Positions 17,250 to 23,409 of a stretch of DNA of 26,145 nucleotides are shown in pieces. The DNA is taken from positions 1-26,145 of the forward strand of contig CAZSBS010000030.1 in NCBI GenBank assembly GCA_964605095.1, read 5' to 3'. The position numbers were made by a program, and so were the translations under genes. Below the pieces are notes generated by a model. The model did not search any database and was not told the origin of the DNA. It worked only from the letters and a program-made list of their open reading frames with translations. The stretch comes from JAUWQU01 sp964605095. GTDB taxonomy: Bacteria; Planctomycetota; Phycisphaerae; SM23-33. Within the stretch, counting starts at the first letter, position 1. Each line of letters opens with the position of its first letter.

Positions 17250-18613
17250 CAGCGTCGCGTTTGCTCCTGTTCCGCGTCTATGGCAAATGGCAGACCAAGG
17301 CGAGTCAGGTCCCGCTGGTACAATATGCGCGGCGATGAGCCCGCCATGTCGATGACGGCCTCGACCACCCGGTACTGGCCACAGGGCCAGCCGTACGCCA
17401 CGCACCGCACGTGGAACTGCCATGACCGCGACGTGAGAAACGGCGCGATCACCTTGAAGGTATCGGCAGAAACCACGTTTTGTGTGTAGGGCCAGGCGAT
17501 GGTTTCTTCCAGAGGCGCGTCAACCTGCTCCCGGGCGGAGACGATCTGCCCGGCAAGGTCCTCGTCAAAACCCGGCAGCGCCGCCAGAACCGCCGCGGAG
17601 GCCGTGTTTATATTCACCTTTCCAAATACAATCTTACCCGGCTGGGTGGTCAAACGGTCGACAACTTGCGGCAGTTCGTCCGCCCCCACGCCCGACTCGA
17701 TCCACTGGCCGGCCTTGAGCTTGTCCTGGTCCTTCTTGAGTTGGTAGCGAAGATTGAGCAATTCCGCCGGGTGCTTGAAGACGTTTCCCTCCTTGCGGTA
17801 GAGCCCGATGAAGTCCCGAGTCTGCTGCGAAAGCCTCGCGCCGGAAAGGTCCCCCCCGCCGTTTATGTTGATCCGCTGGCTGCCATCGGCGGCAACGTTC
17901 CGCTCGTACGACCACGTTGTCGCTTCGCCCAGCAGGCCACGGTCGAGTTGCCCGTCGGCGTTGTCCGGCGGGAACGTGGCATCGCCGTCGTCCTCGCGGG
18001 GCTCGAGCTGGCCGTTGAGATTGTAGTCCTCGCCGTAAACCAGCGATGCTGTGAAGCCCTTTACCAGCAGCAACTCCTCGACCGTCATCAGCGGCCCATT
18101 CTTTATGACGTACGGGTGGGGCAACTGGTCGTAGTAGTCCTGCTCGGCGCCTGCCGGGCGGGTGTTGGCGTCGGCGTCGCGGTAGTCCATCAGGCAGTCG
18201 ACCAGTTCCGGCGTCATCCCGCCAAGCGCCAGCAGGGTATCGGCCCCGGCCGTGTTGATGTTGATCTTCGACGCCTCGTCCGTCACTCCGTTTCGCGGGA
18301 CGTCGCGGTCGAGCGGGTTCTGCGCGTAGATGGTGAAGAACCAGTCGTTGGCGCCGTCGTTGCAAACCCACTGGGCGGCAAACAGATCCGGGTTGTCCGT
18401 CCAGACGCTGTGGTCGGACCCGGCGGCGGAGAGGATGGCCGTCGCCCTTTGCAGACCGGTCATGGCTGTGGCGTAGGCCTGCTGGCCCCTGCCGGCGGCA
18501 GTGGCAGCGGTGACCTCGGCCTGGGCCCTGTACAGCAGCACCGCCGCCGCCATGGCAGAGAGCATGACCAACACGAGAACCGCCACCAGCACTGTCCCGC
18601 TTCGGCGCGTCAT
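17249..18613 (-). CDS. gspK: GspK minor pseudopilin
   Basis: Pseudopilus-tip protein, 454 residues. The start ATG 18613 overlaps the gspJ stop (ATGA). The leader MTRRSG is followed by TVLVAVLVLVMLSAMAAAVL; as is typical of GspK, the Glu at mature position 5 is missing. Two helix-hairpin-helix-like segments with NINTA signatures lie at 117-145 (KININTAGADTLLAL) and 332-360 (KVNINTASAAVLAALPGFDE), the usual GspK (T2SSK) alpha domain. Residues 194-225 contain DYNLNGQLEPRE and DNADGQLD, EF-hand-like or dockerin-like acidic loops that probably bind calcium. In the family, GspK caps the pseudopilus with GspI and GspJ. Length exceeds the usual 300-330 residues. Confidence 0.9.
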   Translation of the reverse strand: MTRRSGTVLVAVLVLVMLSAMAAAVLLYRAQAEVTAATAAGRGQQAYATAMTGLQRATAILSAAGSDHSVWTDNPDLFAAQWVCNDGANDWFFTIYAQNPLDRDVPRNGVTDEASKININTAGADTLLALGGMTPELVDCLMDYRDADANTRPAGAEQDYYDQLPHPYVIKNGPLMTVEELLLVKGFTASLVYGEDYNLNGQLEPREDDGDATFPPDNADGQLDRGLLGEATTWSYERNVAADGSQRININGGGDLSGARLSQQTRDFIGLYRKEGNVFKHPAELLNLRYQLKKDQDKLKAGQWIESGVGADELPQVVDRLTTQPGKIVFGKVNINTASAAVLAALPGFDEDLAGQIVSAREQVDAPLEETIAWPYTQNVVSADTFKVIAPFLTSRSWQFHVRCVAYGWPCGQYRVVEAVIDMAGSSPRILYQRDLTRLGLPFAIDAEQEQTRR

Positions 18614-19530
18614 TGCACAGCCCCCCGCGCACCGTTGGATTGCCGCGGCAGGCTGCCGAGGCCCCGCATGATCGTCGTGCCGCCCTGCGACCTCTTGCCG
18701 GCCGGGACGTAGACAACGCGACGGAACGTCTCGAACGGGTAGTCCTCCGGTTCCATCCCCTCTGGCAGCAGCTCGATGCCTATGACGATCTCGACCGCCA
18801 TCGGCGCGTCGCCGCCGTCCCAGCTCGTCAACCATTGGCCCGACTCATTGTCCCAGTACCGCAGGGAGAGGAACTTGAAGCTTGGGGCGATCAGCGTCGA
18901 CGTGACATCGACGCCTTCCTCGACGGTCGTCGCCGCGATTACGGTCTGCTCCGTCCGCTCGACGCCCTCAATGGTAGGCAGGCCGGTATCCGGGTCTTCA
19001 GACTGCCGCAAACGATAGCCGATGATCCGCATATCCTGCTGAGGCGCAGCCGGACTGTTCGAGATTTCGTCGGTCGCCCAGACGCTCTGACCGGGCAGGC
19101 CGGCAACCATGAACTGCATGCCCGCCGAGTCGCCGGTGAGCCCCATTTGCAGGAACGGATACACGATTGCCGATCGAAGCTCGTCGGTCATCCGCTCCAT
19201 CAAAGCCCGCCGGGCGGCCATGACTTCCACCGCCCCCAACCGGTCGGAAAACGCCTGCCGAGTCGAGATGATCTGCTGGTAAAACGCCAGCGCCGCCAGG
19301 ACGATGCCCATCGTCAGCCCCACGGCGAGGATTACCTCCACCAGCGTGAAGGCACGACTGCGTCGTGCGATTGCGGATTTACCAATTGCGGATTGTCCCG
19401 GCGCGCCGGGACGGATTGCGGATTGGGACCTGGGGGTTGATGCATGCAGTCCCGGACGAAATCGAGGGGCGGATTGCGGACCTGCCTTCGCTGAAGCTGC
19501 GGCAGGTAAATTTCTGATTTGGTTCGTCAT
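18610..19530 (-). CDS. gspJ: GspJ minor pseudopilin with repeat-expanded leader
   Basis: Minor pseudopilin of 306 residues. ATG 19530 overlaps the gspI TGA (ATGA) and has GAGGGG 8 bases upstream, so this start is firm. The prepilin motif RSRA/FTLVEVILAVGLTMG gives cleavage after residue 60, with Ala rather than Gly at -1 and Glu at +5. The mature part carries the membrane helix (61-82) and a GspJ-type beta domain with a C-terminal VEIVIGIELL and FRRVVYVPAG. The 60-residue leader is far longer than the usual 6-25. Residues about 34-56 (RSQSAIRPGAPGQSAIGKSA) are translated from the 44-bp palindromic repeat at 19383-19426 and its flanking 15-bp units. The assignment as J rests on size, gene order and the position between gspI and gspK. 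Confidence 0.85.
   Translation of the reverse strand: MTNQIRNLPAAASAKAGPQSAPRFRPGLHASTPRSQSAIRPGAPGQSAIGKSAIARRSRAFTLVEVILAVGLTMGIVLAALAFYQQIISTRQAFSDRLGAVEVMAARRALMERMTDELRSAIVYPFLQMGLTGDSAGMQFMVAGLPGQSVWATDEISNSPAAPQQDMRIIGYRLRQSEDPDTGLPTIEGVERTEQTVIAATTVEEGVDVTSTLIAPSFKFLSLRYWDNESGQWLTSWDGGDAPMAVEIVIGIELLPEGMEPEDYPFETFRRVVYVPAGKRSQGGTTIMRGLGSLPRQSNGARGAVQ
19383..19426. repeat. 44-bp palindromic repeat, copy 1 (gspJ leader)
   Basis: An 18-bp perfect palindrome, GTCCCGGCGCGCCGGGAC (19395-19412), is flanked on both sides by GCGGATTG. All 44 bases are identical to copy 2 at 20005-20048. A degenerate 15-bp unit (ATTGCGGATTTACCA, 19370-19384) precedes it. Confidence 0.9.
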
Positions 19531-20351
19531 GGCAGGATCCCCTCGCCGCCAGGGACACCCGCGCCAGGCCCGGCATCGTCCGCGGGCAGCTCGTCAGGCA
19601 TGAGGATTGTCAGCGAGGTCGCGTAGCCCGTCGGCTGATAGCGTACGGTCACCTCGACTCGCTGAAATGCGGGCAGCTCCAGGCCGAGTTGCTGTTCCTG
19701 GTACGGCTCGACGGCTATCTGCCGGGTCCAGCCTGCCAGGGTGGGGTCTTCATATTCGGTCGGCCCGTCGGAATTAAGCGGGACAAGGCCCATCTGGACC
19801 TCGCTGAGGGCGGTGACGACCAGGTCCTGGGCCCGGGCCTCCAACTGCACCCGCTGCATACCCCGCAGGCTGGAGCTCAAACCCGCCAAGATCACCATCG
19901 CCGAGGCGAAAAACAACGACATCGCCAGCACCACCTCCAGAAGCACCACGCCGCCACGACCCTTGGCCGTAGCGAAATTGCGGATGGACCAATTGCGGAT
20001 TGACCAATTGCGGATTGTCCCGGCGCGCCGGGACGGATTGCGGATTGGAAGCGCTGAGACCCCAGACAGCGCGGGGCGGCCTCCCTCGCAACCGGGAGAG
20101 TACTTCATAGCCGAGTTCGCAGAGAACGCGGAGGAGAAAGAAGATGCTCTTTCTTGTTGTCTCTGCACTGCTAACATTCTATTGCTTGTCTTTTCTGAGG
20201 ACCCTTTAGAGGTTCCCGTTCGAATTCCTTCAACAGTATGGTGTTGCACCAACGGTTCCGATGGAGGAAATCCGCAATCCGCTCCCGGGGCGCCTGGATT
20301 TGGTCCCCAATCCGCAATCCGTCCCGGCGCGCCGGGACAATCCGCAATCAT
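19527..20351 (-). CDS. gspI: GspI minor pseudopilin with 134-residue repeat-built leader
   Basis: Minor pseudopilin, 274 residues in total, mature part about 140. ATG 20351 overlaps the gspH TGA (ATGA) and has GGAGG 7 bases upstream, a strong signal. The prepilin motif GRGG/VVLLEVVLAMSLFFASA gives cleavage after residue 134, with Gly at -1 and Glu at +5. The mature chain (GMQRVQLEARAQDLVVTALS) fits GspI/PilV-like proteins. The leader is built of repeats. Residues 1-15 (MIADCPGAPGRIADW) come from the 44-bp repeat at 20307-20348, and residues about 103-126 come from copy 2 plus 15-bp tandem units (SIRNW units). Residues about 71-81 (SFSSAFSANSA) come from a CTCCGCGTTCTCTGCG motif. The only other in-frame ATG codons before the cleavage site (residues 59 and 82) lack a ribosome site. 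Confidence 0.82.
   Translation of the reverse strand: MIADCPGAPGRIADWGPNPGAPGADCGFPPSEPLVQHHTVEGIRTGTSKGSSEKTSNRMLAVQRQQERASSFSSAFSANSAMKYSPGCEGGRPALSGVSALPIRNPSRRAGTIRNWSIRNWSIRNFATAKGRGGVVLLEVVLAMSLFFASAMVILAGLSSSLRGMQRVQLEARAQDLVVTALSEVQMGLVPLNSDGPTEYEDPTLAGWTRQIAVEPYQEQQLGLELPAFQRVEVTVRYQPTGYATSLTILMPDELPADDAGPGAGVPGGEGILP
19976..20020. repeat. Three 15-bp tandem units before copy 2
   Basis: AATTGCGGATGGACC, AATTGCGGATTGACC and AATTGCGGATTGTCC follow one another without a gap, the last running into the 44-bp repeat. On the minus strand they encode the pentapeptide SIRNW in the gspI leader. Confidence 0.85.
20005..20048. repeat. 44-bp palindromic repeat, copy 2 (gspI leader)
   Basis: Identical over 44 bases to copy 1, same orientation, palindrome at 20017-20034. 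It lies inside the gspI frame, 30 bases before the codons for the prepilin cleavage site region. Confidence 0.9.
20307..20348. repeat. Palindromic repeat, copy 3, inverted, at the gspH/gspI junction
   Basis: The same repeat in reverse orientation, identical for 42 bases, ending at the gspH stop codon. It directly follows the gspI ATG, so the first residues of GspI are repeat-encoded. A degenerate relative (AATCCGCAATCC and a CCCGGGGCGCC centre) lies beside it at about 20270-20297. Confidence 0.85.
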
Positions 20352-21343
20352 GGGGCTTCCTCCGCCTCGGCGTCGATTTCCTGCTGCTCGGCCTGCTCGG
20401 TCAGCGTGAGCATGCGCAGCTCTACCGATCCGGTGATGCCGTTGATCTCTATCCGCCCGATCCGTGGATCGAGCCCGTCGGCGGCGGCGACCTCGACTAT
20501 GGCTGAGTCGCACGAGCCGTCCGGCATGAACGTGACGCTCTGCAAAGGCTCGCCGTCGGGAGTCTCGGGCTCCTGGGCGTCGCTGTAGGTAAGCAGCTTG
20601 CGGGCGCTTTGCCCGGTGCGGCGGCACTGGATGAACCGCAGCCGGTCCGTGGGCAGGTCGTTGGCCCAGGCGCCGTAATGCGGGACGAAGCGGCCTGGCT
20701 CTTGAAGCGGATTTGGCTCCCAGCCGATGACCGGTGCGCCCGAGGCTGGATCGAACGCCAGGCGGATCAGCCTGCCCTGGCTGCACGCCTCGGCCCGCGC
20801 CATCCGAAGGATAGCCTCGACCCGCAGGGCGCTTTCGTCGAGGGCCTGCTTCTGATACCACTGGCCCATCGCCACCACGAACGTCCCGGCCAGCAGGGCG
20901 ATAATCGCCGCGGCCAGGATAATCTCGACCAGCGTGAAGGCCCGGCGCGTTCGTAGTGTGCCCGCCTGCCCCCAAGGGGTAAGGGCATATTTCAAGTTGG
21001 CCGGGCCATTCGGACAGCGCCTCGCGGCGCGGGCGGGTAATGCCTCAGTTACAGGGGGGCTCACTTCGCGAACCCGCCTCGGCGGGCTATTGACCGGACG
21101 GGGCAATCCAAAGCGGCGTCTGCGCCGCCGCACTCCAAAGGGCAAGCCGCGGCCGAGGCATTCTCCGGTCTGGCGTGACGCCAAAAAACGCGACAGCCTG
21201 TGGAGTGCGGCGGCGCAGACGCCGCTTTGGATTGGTCGCCGCAGAACCAAGCTGGTCGATACCCCCTGTAACTGGGGCATTGCGCACTCGGGACACTTTG
21301 GCTTCCCGTCTGGCCCTGCTACGGATATCATCTTCGGGGCCAT
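20348..21343 (-). CDS. gspH: GspH minor pseudopilin, start uncertain, leader crosses a repeat element
   Basis: Minor pseudopilin with the motif RTRRA/FTLVEIILAAAIIALLAG (Ala at -1, Glu at +5). It is followed by a GspH-type domain (ALRVEAILRMARAEACSQGR, LIRLAFDPASG, then VTFMPDGSCDSAIVEV, IEINGITGSVELRM), which is the FimT/GspH beta region. The ATG at 21343 has GGAG 10 bases upstream and gives 331 residues with a 135-residue leader that reads straight through the inverted-repeat element at 21039-21281 without a stop. The alternative is TTG 20995, an 18-residue leader of normal size but with no ribosome site. I prefer 21343 because gspI and gspJ show the same pattern, but the choice is open. 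gspG ends 60 bases upstream of ATG 21343. Confidence 0.78.
   Translation of the reverse strand: MAPKMISVAGPDGKPKCPECAMPQLQGVSTSLVLRRPIQSGVCAAALHRLSRFLASRQTGECLGRGLPFGVRRRRRRFGLPRPVNSPPRRVREVSPPVTEALPARAARRCPNGPANLKYALTPWGQAGTLRTRRAFTLVEIILAAAIIALLAGTFVVAMGQWYQKQALDESALRVEAILRMARAEACSQGRLIRLAFDPASGAPVIGWEPNPLQEPGRFVPHYGAWANDLPTDRLRFIQCRRTGQSARKLLTYSDAQEPETPDGEPLQSVTFMPDGSCDSAIVEVAAADGLDPRIGRIEINGITGSVELRMLTLTEQAEQQEIDAEAEEAP
20359..20363 (-). promoter_or_regulatory. Ribosome binding site of gspI, inside gspH
   Basis: GGAGG on the minus strand, 7 bases before ATG 20351, embedded in the last codons of gspH. It is the main reason to accept the very long GspI leader. Confidence 0.75.
21039..21281. 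repeat. 243-bp nested inverted-repeat element
   Basis: Outer arms of 20 bases, 21039-21058 and 21262-21281, match as inverted repeats with one mismatch (AATGCCTCAGTTACAGGGGG). Inner arms of 34 bases, 21104-21137 and 21201-21234, are perfect inverted repeats starting CAATCCAAAGCGGCGTCTGC. The two pairs are nearly concentric (centres about 21160 and 21169). The element lies between gspG and the conserved part of gspH. No transposase frame fits inside, so it would have to be non-autonomous (MITE-like) or a large palindromic repeat. Confidence 0.85.
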
Positions 21344-21403
21344 TATCCTGGTACTCCGCAAGCCCCAGCGCCCGGCCAGCCATTGCCGGCCGCGATTCAG
21401 CCT

Positions 21404-21883
21404 CTAATTGGTCTGGGCCTCGGACTGAGTCCATGCCTTGTTCTTGATGTCGTCGTCGGCGCCGTTGTCGTCCTGCTTGTTGGGCCCGAAGGACCATAGC
21501 TTGTAAGGCAGGGTCTTGGCTTCCTCGCTGCCCGGCTCGCTGGGCTGATAGCCGAGCTTATTGCCCCATCCGTCGATCGCGTCGGCCTTGAGGTACGGGC
21601 CGGCCCATTTCTCGGCGAGCTTCTCATCGGTGAAGCTGGGCTTCTTGACCAGGGCGTCCAAGCCTCCATCCGCGTCACCGGGGTAGTCGCCGATGTCCAG
21701 CTTGTAGTGCTCCAGCGCGCCGCCCACCTGCTCGATCAGAAACACGCTGGTGTCCCGCTTCGCCTTGTCCTGCGTGCCACCAACGGTGAAGAGGAAGACC
21801 CCTGCCAGGATGCCGATGATGGCGATGACCAGCAGAATCTCGACCAGCGTAAAGCCGCCGCGTGCGCTTTTTCGTGCGTTCAT
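21404..21883 (-). CDS. gspG: GspG major pseudopilin
   Basis: Main subunit of the pseudopilus, 159 residues. ATG 21883 has AAGGAG 9 bases upstream; the open frame continues to 21937, but that longer start lacks support. The leader MNARKSARGG is cleaved before FTLVEILLVIAIIGILAGVF, with Gly at -1 and Glu at +5, and has ordinary length, in contrast to H, I and J. The rest shows the GspG core: ALEHYKLDIGDYP, WAGPYLKADAIDGWGNKLGY, then LWSFGPNKQDDNGADDDIKN. In characterised GspG proteins this last acidic loop binds calcium. It lies 147 bases after gspF. Confidence 0.95.
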   Translation of the reverse strand: MNARKSARGGFTLVEILLVIAIIGILAGVFLFTVGGTQDKAKRDTSVFLIEQVGGALEHYKLDIGDYPGDADGGLDALVKKPSFTDEKLAEKWAGPYLKADAIDGWGNKLGYQPSEPGSEEAKTLPYKLWSFGPNKQDDNGADDDIKNKAWTQSEAQTN

Positions 21884-21892
21884 TTTTTGATG

Positions 21893-21898
21893 CTCCTT
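21893..21898 (-). promoter_or_regulatory. Ribosome binding site of gspG
   Basis: AAGGAG on the minus strand, 9 bases before ATG 21883. It fixes the short, normal leader of the major pseudopilin. Confidence 0.7.
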
Positions 21899-22030
21899 CT
21901 TGGCTGCTGCTTGCTGCTTGTATTTGGTATAACGCATCGGCCGGGTCCGGTCTTTCGCATCATCCGCAAAAAACCGCCACCGCTCCAGCCGGACCGTCGT
22001 ACGGTCTCCGAGTTACTTCAACCGCGCCGG

Positions 22031-23221
22031 TCACTTTATGGACTGGGCCATTGTCAAAATCGGGTAAAGTAGCCCCAGCGCCAGCGTGCCTATGGTAATA
22101 GCCATCAGCACCAGCACGACCGGCTCGATGAGTTGCACGGCCTGGTTTACCTGGCGGTCGGTGCGGCGCTCGACGGTCTCGGCGATCTCGACGAGGACCT
22201 TGTCGAGTTGGTTGGACTCCTCGGCCACCGCGATCATCTCCAGCACCTGCGGCGGGAAAAGCCCGCAAGCGCGAAGCGGCGCGGTTAGCGTCTGGCCTCC
22301 CCGAACGCTCTCGGCGGCCTTGTCGATGTGCTCGGCCAGAACTACCGAGCCGGTGGCGTCCTTGCTGATTGCGAGGGCCTGGAGGATCGGCACGCCGTTG
22401 GCCATCATCGTGCCGAGGATCCGGCAGAACCGCGTGATGCTGACGGTGCGGATGACCTTGCCGATAACCGGCACCCGCAGCCGCCAACGCTCCCACAGCA
22501 TCCGCCCGGTGCTGCTGCGCAGGAGCATTACCACGCCGATCACCGCGGCAGCCAGGCCGGCGAGGATCACCGGCCAGCCTTGGAGCAAGGCGTCGCTGAC
22601 GGCGAACATGATCCGCGTGGGCGCCGGCAGCTCGCGCTGCTGGCCGAAGAGGTTCTTGAACCGCGGCACGAACCACACCAGCATGCCTACGGTCACCGAC
22701 AGCGCCACCACGCTGAGCATGATCGGGTATATCATGGCCCCGCGGATCTTGGACTGGAGTTCATCGAACCGCTCGATGAAGCCCGAAAGGTTAGTCAACA
22801 CGTCCTCCAGGAAGCCCGCCTTCTCGCCGGCACGGACCATGGCCACGTGCAGCGGGGCGAACACCGGGCCCTGCTCGCTCATGGCCTCGGCCAACTCCTT
22901 GCCGCCTGAGACGGCCTCGCCTACTTTTTTTATCACGGCCGAGAGGCGAGCATTGCTCGACGCTCGAGCGATGGTGTCGATGGACCGCACCAGCGGCACG
23001 CCGGAGCGGAGCAGGTCGGCCAGTTGCCCGTACATTATGCCGATGTCCCGCAGGCGGACCTTGCCGGTCGCGACTCGCTGGGGCTTCTGCTCGGTCAGGC
23101 AGATGGGATAGAGCTTCCGCTCGTCCAGCGCGCGAGCCGCCCCTTGCTCGTTGTCGGCCTGAATAGAGCCCGCAACGACGTCTCCGGAAGATGTCCTTGC
23201 CTGGTACTGGAATGTGGCCAT
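22031..23221 (-). CDS. gspF: GspF inner-membrane platform protein
   Basis: Polytopic platform protein that couples the GspE ATPase to pseudopilus assembly, 396 residues, the usual length. It has the typical start MATFQYQARTSSGDVVAGSI, then two T2SSF domains: about 63-186 (YGQLADLLRSGVPLVRSIDT) and 266-388 (CRILGTMMANGVPILQALAI). Predicted membrane segments are at about 165-187, 216-236 and 364-386. Both domains keep the G(V)P(L/I) turn. The start is clear from the family, although no Shine-Dalgarno sequence is visible. It follows gspE after a 188-base gap that contains an inverted repeat. Confidence 0.95.
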   Translation of the reverse strand: MATFQYQARTSSGDVVAGSIQADNEQGAARALDERKLYPICLTEQKPQRVATGKVRLRDIGIMYGQLADLLRSGVPLVRSIDTIARASSNARLSAVIKKVGEAVSGGKELAEAMSEQGPVFAPLHVAMVRAGEKAGFLEDVLTNLSGFIERFDELQSKIRGAMIYPIMLSVVALSVTVGMLVWFVPRFKNLFGQQRELPAPTRIMFAVSDALLQGWPVILAGLAAAVIGVVMLLRSSTGRMLWERWRLRVPVIGKVIRTVSITRFCRILGTMMANGVPILQALAISKDATGSVVLAEHIDKAAESVRGGQTLTAPLRACGLFPPQVLEMIAVAEESNQLDKVLVEIAETVERRTDRQVNQAVQLIEPVVLVLMAITIGTLALGLLYPILTMAQSIK

Positions 23222-23255
23222 GTTTGGAGAAGATAAACTCGAAATTCTAAACCCA

Positions 23256-23382
23256 AAATCCGAAACAAATCCAAAGCAACAAATTCAAAACACTTTCGAT
23301 GGCCTGATCCCGGCCGTATTCTCGGTATCTGCAACAGGCACCGGCCGTTGGGACATTTGAATTTGACTATTGTTTCGGATTT
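23256..23382. repeat. Inverted copies of an AT-rich repeat between gspE and gspF
   Basis: AAATCCGAAACAA at 23256-23268 is the exact reverse complement of TTGTTTCGGATTT at 23370-23382. Neighbouring words (AATTCAAA, TTTGAATTT, TTCGTGCTTCGAGATTCGG) extend the resemblance imperfectly. The base composition is far more AT-rich than the genes on either side. It could fold as a large stem around a GC-rich 23300-23350 centre. Confidence 0.7.
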
Positions 23383-23409
23383 CGTGCTTCGAGATTCGGA
23401 TTTGTCTTC

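Noticed and set aside
17250..17423. Longer start for gspL at 17423
   Set aside because: The extra residues come from the other frame of gspK; ATG 17249 gives the TGATG overlap and the normal PilM-like beginning.
18614..18835. Longer start for gspK at 18835
   Set aside because: It would bury the MTRRSG/TVLV prepilin leader; ATG 18613 overlaps the gspJ stop as in the rest of the operon.
19370..20348. Repeated GCGGATTG motifs as a CRISPR array
   Set aside because: Spacing is irregular, copies are in both orientations, the units are palindromic and lie within coding frames, and there are no cas genes.
20352..20975. Upstream extension of the gspI frame
   Set aside because: This part is the shifted frame of gspH with composition biased to Arg/Gly/Pro. 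The ATG at 20351 has a strong ribosome site and overlaps the gspH stop.
21992..22006. GACCGT-CGT-ACGGTC hairpin between gspF and gspG as terminator
   Set aside because: The stem is only 6 bp with a three-base loop and no T-run follows directly; a transcript end inside the operon is not supported.
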